Below, one piece after another: positions 18,852-27,780 of a DNA stretch of 64,000 nt. The position numbers were made by a program, and so were the translations under genes. The notes beneath the pieces were generated by a model. The model saw only the letters and a program-made list of their open reading frames with translations, was not told the origin of the DNA and ran no database searches. This DNA is from Crocosphaera sp. UHCC 0190 (GTDB lineage Bacteria > Cyanobacteriota > Cyanobacteriia > Cyanobacteriales > Microcystaceae): assembly GCF_034932065.1 (NCBI RefSeq), contig NZ_JAYGHP010000008.1, positions 1 to 64,000 of the forward strand, read 5' to 3'. The stretch's first letter is position 1. The number at the start of each line of letters is the position of its first letter.

Positions 18852-19421
18852 ATGAAAAAACTCTATTTAGCAACCTTAATTGCTGTTGCTTTTACGGTTC
18901 CGACAATTAGTGTATGTTTGTCTAATATCCCACCAGCAATCGCGGGATGTGGTTGGGGAGATATTACTTGTAATCCTGATGATTGGACTTGTCCACCAGG
19001 GGGATGTCCACCAACGCCGCGTCCTAATCCTAGAGCGCAACAGACTGGACAGCCTATCTCTATTAGTTCTACTAATTATGTAGTTTTTATTGGAACAGTT
19101 CGTAATAATACAGGATACCTCACAAGAATAGCAGGTGACACTATAGCTTCCGTTGGGAACGCAAAATGGGATACCTGTCCTCAAAACACACAATTATTGG
19201 GACATGATTTTCAGCAAAACGGATTTTGGATCTGCGCTAGTCCTCAAATAGCTCAAGGAACTTGGTACTTTGGTAATGTAGTCAAGGACAAGGGGTACTA
19301 TTGGGAAATATCCGGCGGAAAAGCTAAGGCTGCAGGTAATGTTAAATGGGATACTTGCTGGAGTGGTAGTTTATTAGCAAGGAATTTTCATTCCAATGGT
19401 TATTGGGTTTGTTCTCCTTAG
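18852..19421 (+). CDS. Secreted protein with duplicated C-W-D-T-C repeat
   Basis: 189 residues. An N-terminal signal peptide (MKKLYLATLIAVAFTVPTISVCL, cleavage likely near the AIAG at about 31-34) is followed by a Cys/Pro-rich linker (CNPDDWTCPPGGCPPTPRPNPR). Two copies of a module of about 60 residues follow, each ending with KWDTC, a leucine-rich turn and NGFWICAS / NGYWVCSP. The paired cysteines per module suggest disulphides outside the cytoplasm. I do not recognise a named family. A GGTGCATTA palindrome follows the stop. Confidence 0.65.
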   Translation: MKKLYLATLIAVAFTVPTISVCLSNIPPAIAGCGWGDITCNPDDWTCPPGGCPPTPRPNPRAQQTGQPISISSTNYVVFIGTVRNNTGYLTRIAGDTIASVGNAKWDTCPQNTQLLGHDFQQNGFWICASPQIAQGTWYFGNVVKDKGYYWEISGGKAKAAGNVKWDTCWSGSLLARNFHSNGYWVCSP

Positions 19422-19440
19422 TGCGATGCTTATTTTGTAG

Positions 19441-19466
19441 GGTGCATTACACTTCGTTAATGCACC
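19441..19466. repeat. GGTGCATTA palindromic repeat, terminator-like
   Basis: GGTGCATTA (19441-19449) pairs perfectly with TAATGCACC (19458-19466) around an 8-base loop, preceded by TAG and followed by TTCTTT. A related unit, GGTGCGTTA/TAACGCACC, lies at 28445-28470. It could terminate the secreted-protein transcript. Confidence 0.7.
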
Positions 19467-19530
19467 TTCTTTAAGGGTTATTATGGTAAGATCAAAAAGG
19501 GTATAAATAGTATTCTAAAAGCCTATCAAT

Positions 19531-19917
19531 ATGGATCAAAATTCGCAATCTAGTGATCCCTTACCAATGGCGAGATATGCCGAGATTGATCCTCGCAAGT
19601 TTACAGAATATTCTATGAATCCATCCAACCCTAATAATCAGGGAAAATCGAAAGCCTTTCAAGCACTTGGTTATAATATAGACAGTCCCCAAAGTCGTCA
19701 AATAGCAGTTCAATTGATTATTAATCAAATACGTTCAGAATTAGAACAGATTTCAGCTATTTTGGATGAACCGAGTCCATACGGGACTAGATTTACTGTT
19801 ATTATATCTATAACTGGTCTTAATAATCGTAAGGGTAAATTAGTAACAAAATGGCAAATTGACAACAATCAAACTATCCCTAGATTAATCACAAATTGGC
19901 TGGAAGTTCTTAAATAA
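19531..19917 (+). CDS. DUF6883 domain protein
   Basis: 128 residues. The sequence LPMARYAEIDPRKFTEYSMNPSNPNNQGKSKAFQALGY, then YGTRFTVIISITGLNNRKGKLVTKWQIDNNQTIPRLITNWL follows the DUF6883 pattern, a small domain found alone or at the ends of large toxin-like proteins. It is followed 15 bases later by a DUF4926 gene; this pair recurs in bacteria and is suggestive of a toxin/immunity or toxin-antitoxin relationship, which is inference. Confidence 0.7.
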   Translation: MDQNSQSSDPLPMARYAEIDPRKFTEYSMNPSNPNNQGKSKAFQALGYNIDSPQSRQIAVQLIINQIRSELEQISAILDEPSPYGTRFTVIISITGLNNRKGKLVTKWQIDNNQTIPRLITNWLEVLK

Positions 19918-19932
19918 AAGGATTAACATAAA

Positions 19933-20178
19933 ATGAAAGCAAAACTCTATGATGGAATTATTACCTTAGTAGATATTAAAACTAATTCTGCTAGAAATGT
20001 TATCCCTAAAGGAACACAAGGAAGCATTGTTGAATGTTATGAAAATCCTGAAGGATATGCAGTTGATTTAGCTATTCCTGATAATAGTTTAATAACAGAT
20101 TATGATTATGAAAATGTGATTCTTTATCCCGAACAATTTAGGGTAATTAATTCGATTAATGAAACGGTTGCGGTTTAA
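19933..20178 (+). CDS. DUF4926 domain protein
   Basis: 81 residues. KLYDGIITLVDIKTNSARNVIPKGTQGSIVECYENPEGYAVDLAIPD...ENVILYPEQFRVI is the DUF4926 core: a small SH3-like beta barrel. The usual partner is a DUF6883 gene, here directly upstream. The 3' end overlaps the opposite-strand hicB-like stop by 4 bases (20175-20178). Confidence 0.75.
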   Translation: MKAKLYDGIITLVDIKTNSARNVIPKGTQGSIVECYENPEGYAVDLAIPDNSLITDYDYENVILYPEQFRVINSINETVAV

Positions 20179-20432
20179 TCGATATTATAGCGACTTTTTT
20201 TCATTTTTCTTGAGGGTAAAGGAATCTCTTTTTTGCCACTATAATAAACGGTTTCTATCCATAATTCTCTTGCTTCCTCAATATTAATGACAACTTCTTC
20301 TAATGTCTCTCCTTGCGTTATACACCCTGGTAAATCGGTAATTAAAGCAGTATATCCCCCCTCATCTTCAGGGTAAATTGAGATAGGATATTTAAGGGAT
20401 AAAAAATAGTCTAAAGACGGACGTTCTAACAT
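20175..20432 (-). CDS. HicB-like antitoxin, no HicA partner
   Basis: 85 residues. The N-terminal half (YPISIYPEDEGGYTALITDLPGCITQGETLEEVVINIEEARELWIETVYYSG) is the HicB partial-RNase-H-like fold. The basic C-terminal tail (PSRKMKKSRYNID) lacks a DNA-binding domain. No HicA toxin gene is adjacent on either side. Part of its sequence is duplicated as a relic at 17548-17577, showing earlier rearrangement between these TA loci. Confidence 0.8.
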   Translation of the reverse strand: MLERPSLDYFLSLKYPISIYPEDEGGYTALITDLPGCITQGETLEEVVINIEEARELWIETVYYSGKKEIPLPSRKMKKSRYNID

Positions 20433-20498
20433 AAAGGAAGATCTTGAAAATAATATAACTCCTGAAAGTATCTCATAAAAATTTAAAAAATTACTAAT

Positions 20499-21083
20499 TT
20501 ATATCCATAAATTTATAGGATTATTTTTATCTTCTTCCCATTTAATCGGATTATTAATAATATATTCTCTGATTCGCTCTAATGATCCATCATTACGAAT
20601 AATATGATCATAAAATCTAGGTTGCCAGGCAAAATTGTTATATTTATTTTGACCACACCAACGGGTAACAGCAGATTTATAGGATCGAATTATGGTACTT
20701 AATGACCCTGCTTTGGGTGATATTTGTGACATGACTTTAGGTAAATTATATTCATCATTAATCATGGTTTGTGTAGAGACGTTGCCTGCAACGTCTCTAC
20801 ATCTGGATTTAGGATTTTCAATAATGATAATTCCATGAATATGATTAGGCATAATAATAAAAGTATCAATAAATATATTCTGATGGTGTTGAGGAATTTC
20901 TACCCAATATTGCTGTGCAATGTCACCTATTGGCGATCGCTGCATTTTAGTATTAATAATATCGCCAAAATAATTAATTTTTTTATAAGTACAAATTGTG
21001 ACAAAATACCATCCATTTTGAGTATAGTCTCTATTGGGTAATCGAATAGACTTAGTACGATATTGGTTTTGATATAAATTCAT
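20499..21083 (-). CDS. REP-associated tyrosine transposase (RAYT, Y1 HUH family)
   Basis: 194 residues. The N-terminal RLPNRDYTQNGWYFVTICTY and the metal-binding HUH triad MPNHIHGIII (His81, His83) identify a TnpA-REP/Y1 single-strand transposase. The C-terminal motif FYDHIIRNDGSLERIREYIINNP contains the likely catalytic Tyr174. RAYTs nick and move short palindromes; here GTAGAGACGTTGC palindromes lie 80 bases upstream of the start and about 950 bases further. Unusually, a third copy lies inside the coding region (residues about 95-104, CRDVAGNVST) without breaking the frame. Confidence 0.88.
   Translation of the reverse strand: MNLYQNQYRTKSIRLPNRDYTQNGWYFVTICTYKKINYFGDIINTKMQRSPIGDIAQQYWVEIPQHHQNIFIDTFIIMPNHIHGIIIIENPKSRCRDVAGNVSTQTMINDEYNLPKVMSQISPKAGSLSTIIRSYKSAVTRWCGQNKYNNFAWQPRFYDHIIRNDGSLERIREYIINNPIKWEEDKNNPINLWI
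20773..20800. repeat. GTAGAGACGTTGC palindrome, copy 1 (inside RAYT gene)
   Basis: 28 bases: 13-base perfect arms GTAGAGACGTTGC / GCAACGTCTCTAC around CT. It lies within the RAYT coding region. Confidence 0.95.
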
Positions 21084-21163
21084 AGAAATTTTGCCAATAA
21101 AGCTAATTGATATTTAAAATGCCCAAAATAATCAATAAATTTACATTTTTCCCCTAAAACCCT

Positions 21164-21191
21164 GTAGAGACGTTGCAGGCAACGTCTCTAC
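21164..21191. repeat. GTAGAGACGTTGC palindrome, copy 2
   Basis: 28 bases with perfect 13-base arms around AG, preceded by AAAACCCT. It lies between the RAYT start (21083) and the 3' end of the glycine-zipper gene at 21215. Confidence 0.95.
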
Positions 21192-21214
21192 GCGATTAAT
21201 TATGTAAATTTATT

Positions 21215-21466
21215 CTAGTTGTTTTTAGCCCATTGTACTCCTTTATAAATACCATAACCTGCTAATCCAGCAAAAACAACAACACCTGCTACTGGAACAG
21301 CAACAGTCGTTGTTGTTGTAAATCCTATTGCTCCTAAAATACCAGAAGCAGGAGCAGTGATTTCTGCAACTACAATTGCATCAGCAATAACATTTGCAGC
21401 AATAGCACCAATAGCACCAATAGCAGCAATAACTTGAGCGTCATTGGTAAATTGAACGTCATCCAT
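21215..21466 (-). CDS. Hydrophobic glycine-zipper protein
   Basis: 83 residues from the ATG at 21466 (MDDVQFTNDAQ), chosen because a strong AGGAGG site (21474-21479) lies 7 bases upstream; an in-frame start at 21499 does not. Nearly the whole protein is Ala/Gly/Val-rich with two membrane-seeking segments and GxxxG spacing (VPVAGVVVFAGLAGYGIYKG). The stretch GILGAIGFTTTTTVAVPV closely resembles the C-terminus of the LRAT protein at 27781-28305. It follows a similar gene by 19 bases in one operon. Function unknown; pore-like or bacteriocin-like activity is only a possibility. Confidence 0.7.
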   Translation of the reverse strand: MDDVQFTNDAQVIAAIGAIGAIAANVIADAIVVAEITAPASGILGAIGFTTTTTVAVPVAGVVVFAGLAGYGIYKGVQWAKNN

Positions 21467-21485
21467 AATTTTTCCTCCTAAAATA

Positions 21486-21878
21486 CTATTTTTTGTCAAA
21501 AAGTTTTTTTAATCCATAGCCAGCGAGTCCTACGACTGCCCCTACTGCTGCAACGGGAGCCATTCCTACACCAACTGCTGTTCCTGCGACAGCTAATCCC
21601 ATTCCTCCTACAATGGTTGACACTCCTGCGCCTGTTACTGCACCTGCAGCTACTGCACCTAAAGCGGACAAATCTTGATTGTCAATAGCTTTTTTGGCAC
21701 CATAAGCAGCAGCACCAACAACAGCACCCGCAGCAGTAACGGGAGCAGCACCAATGGCTACTCCCCCAAATCCACCAACTAACCCCATACCGCCAATAGT
21801 GGCAGACAAACCAGCACCCGCAGCAGTTCCACCAGCGACTAAGGCTGTCCCTTCTGCTTTGTCTTTAAAGTTCGTCAT
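21486..21878 (-). CDS. Duplicated glycine-zipper membrane protein
   Basis: 130 residues consisting of two tandem copies of a module of about 60 residues. Each has a Gly/Ala-rich hydrophobic run containing IGGMGL or VGGMGL, an APV(T/A)A segment, a Y-G-(A/L)-K-K motif and a charged end (KKAIDNQD, KKLFDKK). The regular GxxxG spacing suggests packed membrane helices. It is first in an operon with the smaller hydrophobic gene. A near-perfect CRP-type site (21942-21957) and a weaker one (21965-21980) lie 64 and 87 bases upstream, as in the LRAT gene. Function unknown. Confidence 0.75.
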   Translation of the reverse strand: MTNFKDKAEGTALVAGGTAAGAGLSATIGGMGLVGGFGGVAIGAAPVTAAGAVVGAAAYGAKKAIDNQDLSALGAVAAGAVTGAGVSTIVGGMGLAVAGTAVGVGMAPVAAVGAVVGLAGYGLKKLFDKK

Positions 21879-21941
21879 ATTTGGTTTAACTTCCTCAGCA
21901 ATAACACCAATCTATTATATTCTTTAAAAAACTATGATATT

Positions 21942-21957
21942 AGTGATATTAATCACA
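21942..21957. promoter_or_regulatory. CRP-type site upstream of the glycine-zipper operon
   Basis: AGTGA-TATTAA-TCACA matches the CRP/SyCRP1 consensus TGTGA-N6-TCACA at 9 of 10 fixed positions; the inner 14 bases (21943-21956) equal the reverse complement of the site at 28383-28396. Confidence 0.6.
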
Positions 21958-21964
21958 ACATTAG

Positions 21965-21980
21965 TGTGATTGAATTCATT
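21965..21980. promoter_or_regulatory. Second, weaker CRP-type site
   Basis: TGTGA-TTGAAT-TCATT keeps the left half-site and three positions of the right half. Its centre lies 23 bases from the stronger site, about two helical turns. Confidence 0.4.
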
Positions 21981-22029
21981 GACAAATGATATTAGATACG
22001 TACTTTTTTATGGTTCTTTACCCAAAAAA

Positions 22030-22057
22030 GTAGAGACGTTGCAGGCAACGTCTCTAC
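22030..22057. repeat. GTAGAGACGTTGC palindrome, copy 3
   Basis: 28 bases, perfect 13-base arms around AG. It lies 24 bases past the chlH stop (chlH is on the minus strand), so it could also end the chlH transcript. Confidence 0.95.
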
Positions 22058-22080
22058 AGTCAGTTATTAAGGATTAGTTT

Positions 22081-25000
22081 CTACTCTACTCCTTCAATTC
22101 TGTCCTCAACCTCCTGATATAATTCCTGTAACCTGTCTAAGTTTTCTTCTGAGGTTTCCCAGTAACCTCGGCCATTTACTTCGAGTAAAGTACCGACCAT
22201 TTTACGGAAAGAATTAGGGTTTAAATTCATCAGACGTTTACACATTTCCTCATCTTGAATAAAGGTTGTGTTAACATCTTCATACACCCAATTATCTACT
22301 GCATCAGCAGTTGCAGACCATCCCATTGTATTGACTAAACGCTTAGAAAGTTCCCGTACACCTTCATAACCGTGAGATAACATTCCTTCATACCATTTAG
22401 GGTTTAATAACTTGGTACGCGCATCTAAACGGACGGTTTCGGATAATGTACGAACTTGTGCGTTAGCAGTTGTTGTATCCGCAATATAAGCAAAAGGTTT
22501 TTTACCATCTTCCCGTAAACTAGACACTACTTTTGTCGGGTCAGAGTCGAAATAATGGGAAACATCCGTTAAACTAATCTCGGAAGAATCTAAGTTTTGG
22601 AATGTCGCATCAGCCGTTTTTAACGCTGCTTCAAACACTTTGCGGTTATCATTCATGACTCCTGGGTTATCAGAGTCGAAGGCGAAACCTTTGCGGTTGA
22701 GATACATATTTTGTAACTCTTTTTCTTCTTCCCAACTGCTGTTTTCTACCGCTAAGTTTACGTTAGAAGAATAGGAACCAGAAGCATTAGAAAAGATACG
22801 GGTTGCTGCTTGACGCAGGTTAATTCCCATTTCGTCTGCTTGTTGTAATGCGTGTTTACGAACATAGTTCATCTCTAAGGGTTCGTTCGCTTCTGCTGCC
22901 ATTTTAACCGCTTGATCTAAAAGGTTCATTTGGTTAATAAATAGGTCACGGAACACACCAGAACAGTTGACAACTACATCAATACGAGGTCTTCCTAATT
23001 CTTCGAGGGAAATTAACTCTAATTTATTGACCCTTCCTAACGCATCGGGTACAGGTTTAACCCCTACCATCCACATGATTTGTGCGAGAGACTCCCCATA
23101 AGTCTTGATGTTATCGGTTCCCCATAATACACAAGCAATGGTTTCAGGATAATTGCCTCCGTTGTCAATTTTTTGACGGGCTAACAGGCGATCTACCACA
23201 ATTTTAGCAGACTTAACGGCGGCTAAGGTAGGAATAGATTGAGGGTCTAACGCATGGATGTTTTTACCAGTAGGTAAAACGTTGGGGTTACGAATAGGAT
23301 CACCACCAGGGCCAGGTAATACATATTCCCCTTCTAATGCTTTCAGTAAACCCCCTAATTCATTATCTGCACAAACTTGTTCTAAACAGAATTCGAGGTA
23401 TTCAAACAGGGGTTTTAAGGCATCTTGATCGACTTTAGGATAACCTAAATTATGTAAAGTATCTACCCAAGGTGTCTTTTTACCCATGTTAAAAAAGTTG
23501 AGTTTAGAGACAAAAGAAACTCGTCCTTCTGCATCTATTTGTTCTTTAACTAAAGCAGAAACTGCTTCACGGGTTGCTAAAGTTATTTGTTGTAGTAACT
23601 CTACATCTTCTAAAATTCCGCGATCGCTGTTTTGATAAATTTCCTCAATGTTTCGTCCCAAACTGTTAGCAATAATGCGAGGTAAAGCGAGAATTTCTTC
23701 TTCTTCCCGATCTAAAGCAGCAATATTTACTAAAGTTGCGATCGCTTCTTCTGCGGTGGGAGGTTTTCCAATGACATGAAGTCCACAAGGTAATAAACGG
23801 GACTCAATTTCCATCAATTTTCGGTAGGCCAAACCGACAATATTATCCCGTTCTTCTTGGGTCATATCTTTAGCATCCGTATCAGGTAATTCAATATCCT
23901 GATCCAAATTGACTATCCGACATTGATCCATGATGGTGTTAACAATGGGAACACCGCGACCACTATCTTTTAAGGTTTGATAAGAACCAATTAACTCACT
24001 TAATTCTTTTAATCCCTTATATAACCCTGCATTCTCAGCAGGAGGAGTCAAATAAGAGATGGTTTCTGCATAGCTGCGACGTTTAGCAATAGTTGCTTCT
24101 GAGGGATTATTTGCCGCATAATAATACAAATTGGGAATCATACCAATGAGAGTATCAGGGTAACAGTCCCCGGACATTCCCATCTGTTTTCCTGGCATAA
24201 ATTCCAGTGATCCATGAGTCCCAAAATGTAACACCGCATCCGCTTTCCAAACTTGGTTTAAATAGGTGTAATAAGCAGCAAACCCATGATGAGGACTCGC
24301 AGATCTCGAAAACAGTAACCGCATGGGATCACCTTCATATCCAAAGGTAGGTTGTACCCCAATAAATACATTGCCAAACTGTTTACCATAGATCAGTAAA
24401 TTTTGTCCGTCACTGTTCAAATTTCCAGGAGGTGGCCCCCAATTTTCCTCTAAACGGACGGAATATGGCGTTAAGCGTTCATATTGCTCCACAGACATCC
24501 GATAAGCTACATTTAACTCAGGAGAGGCATATTGAGCCTGAGCATCATGGATCACCGCTTCCATCAATTCTTTAGGAGATTCAGGTAATTCTGGCAGATC
24601 ATAGCCATTGCCTCGTAAAGCTTTCATTACCTCGTAAATAGACCCAAATACGTCTAAATACGCGGCAGTTCCCACATTTCCCTTATCTGGTGGGAAACTA
24701 AACACCGTAATAGCGACTTTTTTCTCTAATTTCGGTTTTTTCCGTAAATTAGCCCATTTCATCGCTCGTTGGGCCACTGCTTCGATCCGATCTTGAAGTG
24801 CGATCGCCCGTCCTGTATTACCGTCCCGTCCTGATAAGATAATAGGTTCAATGGCCCCATCTAACTCAGGTATGGCTATTTGTAGCGCAACTTGGATCGG
24901 ATGTAACCCTAAATCACTTGCTTCCCATTCCTGGGTAGTTTGAAATACCAAGGGTAAGGCGCACATATAGGGACGGTTGAGGCGTTTTAATGATTCTATC

Positions 25001-26073
25001 GCTTTGGGGTGATCTTGACGCGCTGGCCCCCCAACTAAGGCAAACCCTGTTAATGATACTACCGTGTCTACAATCGGAACAGGTTCAACTCCTTTAACCG
25101 TATTATCTAAGAAATAAGCTTCTACGGGTTTAGAAAAGTCTAACCCTCCCGCAAAAACGGGAATAACCCTTGCGCCCATGCACTCTAATTCTTGTACCAT
25201 AGCAACATAATGAGCATCATCTCCTGTTACTAGGTGAGTCCGTTGTAATATTAATCCCACACAAGGGGCCAAAGGATCTTTTAACTCATCAGAAATATCA
25301 GTCCGACTGTTATACCAGTTCAAATAGGAGGGGACATCTTCAAACATTTTCATGGATAAAGGATGCCAGATTCCCATATCAAGATAGACAACAGGATCTT
25401 TATATTCAACCTTTTGATCCTTGAGTAATTCTTGATAGGAATACTTATGGGCCAACATTAACAGAAAATTCTCTAAATTCTCCGATGAACCCCCTAACCA
25501 ATATTGGAAACTTAACATGAAATTGCGAGCATCTTGGGCTTTTTCTACCGGAAGATACTTCAACACTTGAGGAAGTGTTCGCAATAACTTTAACATCGCA
25601 TCTTGGAAACCGGCCCCAGAATTTTCCTTCCGTTTCCGCATAAATTGGGCGATCGCACTTTTGGACTGTCCCAACTGTGCCATGGAAAAGCTGCCTAATT
25701 TATTAAGACGCATTACTTGGGGCATTGAGGGGAACACCACCACCGCATCTAGGTTATCACGATGGGGTTTAACCGCGTCTACCACTTTATCGGCCAAGTC
25801 TTCAATGAAAATGAGAGAAGCAATAAATAAGTTTGCTTCTGCCACATCTTGTTTAAATTCTTCGTAATTTTCGGGGTTTCTCAATTCTTCTATGAGATAA
25901 CCACTAATTTCGATGGCTAAATTGGGATTATTCTTATTGATAGCATTAACGGCCGCCGAGAGAGAACTCTGATATTGAGGTTCTAACACGACATAGACCA
26001 CCTTGAGCAAAGAACGACCATTTATTGCCTCTGGAACGATATGGCGAATGGTGGACTTGACGTGAGTAAACAT
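22081..26073 (-). CDS. chlH: Magnesium chelatase subunit H
   Basis: ChlH is the large porphyrin-binding subunit of Mg-chelatase, which inserts Mg2+ into protoporphyrin IX at the haem/chlorophyll branch with ChlI and ChlD. 1,330 residues, the normal cyanobacterial length, starting [15 protein letters not shown]. Recognisable segments include [60 protein letters not shown] (a CobN/BchH signature) and [15 protein letters not shown]. It stands alone, flanked by accessory genes on both sides. hemH, which draws on the same protoporphyrin pool, is about 20 kb away. Confidence 0.97.
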   Translation of the reverse strand: MFTHVKSTIRHIVPEAINGRSLLKVVYVVLEPQYQSSLSAAVNAINKNNPNLAIEISGYLIEELRNPENYEEFKQDVAEANLFIASLIFIEDLADKVVDAVKPHRDNLDAVVVFPSMPQVMRLNKLGSFSMAQLGQSKSAIAQFMRKRKENSGAGFQDAMLKLLRTLPQVLKYLPVEKAQDARNFMLSFQYWLGGSSENLENFLLMLAHKYSYQELLKDQKVEYKDPVVYLDMGIWHPLSMKMFEDVPSYLNWYNSRTDISDELKDPLAPCVGLILQRTHLVTGDDAHYVAMVQELECMGARVIPVFAGGLDFSKPVEAYFLDNTVKGVEPVPIVDTVVSLTGFALVGGPARQDHPKAIESLKRLNRPYMCALPLVFQTTQEWEASDLGLHPIQVALQIAIPELDGAIEPIILSGRDGNTGRAIALQDRIEAVAQRAMKWANLRKKPKLEKKVAITVFSFPPDKGNVGTAAYLDVFGSIYEVMKALRGNGYDLPELPESPKELMEAVIHDAQAQYASPELNVAYRMSVEQYERLTPYSVRLEENWGPPPGNLNSDGQNLLIYGKQFGNVFIGVQPTFGYEGDPMRLLFSRSASPHHGFAAYYTYLNQVWKADAVLHFGTHGSLEFMPGKQMGMSGDCYPDTLIGMIPNLYYYAANNPSEATIAKRRSYAETISYLTPPAENAGLYKGLKELSELIGSYQTLKDSGRGVPIVNTIMDQCRIVNLDQDIELPDTDAKDMTQEERDNIVGLAYRKLMEIESRLLPCGLHVIGKPPTAEEAIATLVNIAALDREEEEILALPRIIANSLGRNIEEIYQNSDRGILEDVELLQQITLATREAVSALVKEQIDAEGRVSFVSKLNFFNMGKKTPWVDTLHNLGYPKVDQDALKPLFEYLEFCLEQVCADNELGGLLKALEGEYVLPGPGGDPIRNPNVLPTGKNIHALDPQSIPTLAAVKSAKIVVDRLLARQKIDNGGNYPETIACVLWGTDNIKTYGESLAQIMWMVGVKPVPDALGRVNKLELISLEELGRPRIDVVVNCSGVFRDLFINQMNLLDQAVKMAAEANEPLEMNYVRKHALQQADEMGINLRQAATRIFSNASGSYSSNVNLAVENSSWEEEKELQNMYLNRKGFAFDSDNPGVMNDNRKVFEAALKTADATFQNLDSSEISLTDVSHYFDSDPTKVVSSLREDGKKPFAYIADTTTANAQVRTLSETVRLDARTKLLNPKWYEGMLSHGYEGVRELSKRLVNTMGWSATADAVDNWVYEDVNTTFIQDEEMCKRLMNLNPNSFRKMVGTLLEVNGRGYWETSEENLDRLQELYQEVEDRIEGVE

Positions 26074-26475
26074 CTATGATAATGCTCCTTAATTTTGATG
26101 ATAGCCTAAACAGGTTATAAACAGTGCAACCCCTTAGAGGAGTTGGCAAAAAATGAAATAGGACTCCTCTGTGTTTGTAGCAGAAAATGACACCCGATTG
26201 ATGGTTTAATCGATGATTTGACACATTTTGTAAAGAAACATGAAATATTTCGTTACAAATTTTGACAAATTGCCTGAGTGTATAGTCCAATTTTGCTTAA
26301 TAAAAGTTATTTAATTAAATATTGACAAAAAATACATTAAGTGTATTTAAAATAATGCTGCTATAATTTTGGTTAAGATTAGCTCAGTTATGATACAAAA
26401 ATCAACGTCATTGATTTAATGCAATAGATAACATAGATTTATGATGGATATTGATGAAGCTATAGGGAGACAATC
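26074..26475. other. Intergenic region with divergent promoters
   Basis: About 400 bases between the divergent chlH and hicB-like genes. On the + strand TTGACA (26322-26327) precedes an AATACA-TTAAG-TGTATT inverted repeat at 26331-26347, a plausible promoter and operator for the downstream TA cluster. The chlH side holds AT-rich DNA without a motif I can name. Confidence 0.4.
26331..26347. promoter_or_regulatory. Inverted repeat, possible operator of the hicB-like/VapBC cluster
   Basis: AATACA and TGTATT are perfect inverted arms around TTAAG, placed four bases after a TTGACA hexamer. Overlap with the promoter spacer fits a repressor site. Confidence 0.35.
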
Positions 26476-26703
26476 ATGATTGATATTAATTATTACGTTA
26501 AAAATTATTCTTATCTCGTTGAATTTTCGTCAGAAGATGAAGATTATTTAGCGAAATGTTTTGAATTGGGAATTATGGCACATGGAGATAGTCAAGAAGA
26601 AACAATTCAAGAAATTAAAGAAGCAGTTATGGTTCATTTATTGATGTTAATTGAAGATGGGGATGAAATTCCTGAACCTCAATCAATTATGGTAAACTTA
26701 TAA
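26476..26703 (+). CDS. HicB-like protein (copy 1)
   Basis: 75 residues: YSYLVEFSSEDEDYLAKCFELGIMAHGDSQEETIQEIKEAVMVHLLMLIEDGDEIPEPQSI is the HicB/UPF0150 fold with the usual conserved strand, G-D-S turn and final helix. An AGGGAGA site is 8 bases upstream of the ATG. No hicA is adjacent. It is duplicated at 27379-27585, and the two copies flank a VapBC-type module, suggesting the cluster arose by duplication or insertion. Confidence 0.8.
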   Translation: MIDINYYVKNYSYLVEFSSEDEDYLAKCFELGIMAHGDSQEETIQEIKEAVMVHLLMLIEDGDEIPEPQSIMVNL

Positions 26704-26742
26704 TTAATGTAAGCATATAAATAAAAAATGGAGCTAAATTTT

Positions 26743-26970
26743 ATGCAAAAACTTTACTTAAAAGAAGCAAATAATCAATTAGAGGAACTAATTAAAAAAG
26801 CATCTCAAGGAGAAGAAGTGATTATTATTAGTGATGATGGGGAATGTTTTCAAATTCTACCTCTGAAGTCAAAAAAACCTCGTCCAAAATTTGGAAGTGC
26901 TAAAGGTTTGATTGAAATGTCAGATGATTTTGATGAACCTTTAACAGATTTTGAAAATTACGAACCATGA
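26743..26970 (+). CDS. Phd/YefM-type antitoxin (vapB-like)
   Basis: 75 residues from the ATG at 26743 (MQKLYLKEANNQLEELIKKASQGEEVIIISDDGECFQILPL), preceded by GGAG eight bases upstream; an ATG at 26728 is in frame but overlaps that site. The N-terminus is the Phd fold, and the acidic C-terminus (EMSDDFDEPLTDFENYE) would bind the toxin. The stop overlaps the toxin start by 4 bases (ATGA), the classic TA coupling. Confidence 0.88.
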   Translation: MQKLYLKEANNQLEELIKKASQGEEVIIISDDGECFQILPLKSKKPRPKFGSAKGLIEMSDDFDEPLTDFENYEP

Positions 26971-27353
26971 AATTATTACTTGACACTCATACTTTTCTTT
27001 GGTTTATTGATGGAAGTTCAAATCTGAGTCAGACAGCAAGACAGTTAATTGAAAATAAAGATAACCAGCGTTTTGTAAGTATTGCTAGTTTATGGGAAAT
27101 AGCAATTAAAGTTAGTATTGGTAAGCTTAAATTAGGAGTATCATTGCCTGATCTAGTAAAGCAACAGGTCTATGATAATGATATAGAATTGCTTGCAATT
27201 AGTCCTGAGCATTTAGATATATTAAGAAAGCTAGATTTTCATCATAAAGATCCCTTTGATCGCTTGATCATTTCACAAAGTATAGTAGAGAAAATGACAA
27301 TCATCACTAAAGATACTGCGTTTATTAGTTATTCTGTTCAGATTTTATGGTGA
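26967..27353 (+). CDS. VapC-type PIN-domain toxin
   Basis: 128 residues. The PIN-domain acidic residues are present: LLLDTHTFLWF (first Asp), SIASLWEIAIK (Glu), DPFDRLIISQ (Asp/Asp) and the final strand TIITKDTAF (Asp). These coordinate Mg2+ for RNase activity in the family. It is intact and overlaps the antitoxin gene by 4 bases. It is flanked by the two HicB-like copies. Confidence 0.92.
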   Translation: MKLLLDTHTFLWFIDGSSNLSQTARQLIENKDNQRFVSIASLWEIAIKVSIGKLKLGVSLPDLVKQQVYDNDIELLAISPEHLDILRKLDFHHKDPFDRLIISQSIVEKMTIITKDTAFISYSVQILW

Positions 27354-27378
27354 TTATTGGTATCTGAGGGAAAGAACA

Positions 27379-27585
27379 ATGATAAATATCTCAGAGTATA
27401 TTAAAAATTATTCTTATCTTGTTGAATTTTCGTCAGAAGATCAGGTATATTTAGCAAAATGTATAGAATTGGTAATTATGGCGAATGGTGACAGTCAAGA
27501 GGAAGCAATTCAAGAAATTAAAGAAGCAGTTAGGGTTCATTTATTGATGTTATTAGAAGATGGAGATCAAATTCCTCAACCTTAA
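27379..27585 (+). CDS. HicB-like protein (copy 2), truncated by a nonsense mutation
   Basis: 68 residues, closely similar to the copy at 26476-26703 in both protein and DNA. Where copy 1 reads CCTCAATCAATTATGGTA, this copy reads CCTTAATCAATTATGGTA. A single C-to-T change turns CAA into TAA and removes the last seven codons, whose sequence still follows in frame to an old stop. The core fold is probably preserved, so activity is uncertain. Confidence 0.75.
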   Translation: MINISEYIKNYSYLVEFSSEDQVYLAKCIELVIMANGDSQEEAIQEIKEAVRVHLLMLLEDGDQIPQP

Positions 27586-27780
27586 TCAATTATGGTAAGA
27601 TTATAGTTATTTTTTTTAATTTGTCAACTTATGGACTCAAAAAATAATCCAAAATTATTATTCAAACAGGTTAGATTTTAGAGAGTAGGGGTAGGGCGAG
27701 AAAATTTAGGTAATTTAACCTTTTCATGAGAAATTATATTCTTTTTCCCACCCTACAAAAGCTTAAAATTACTCTATTTC

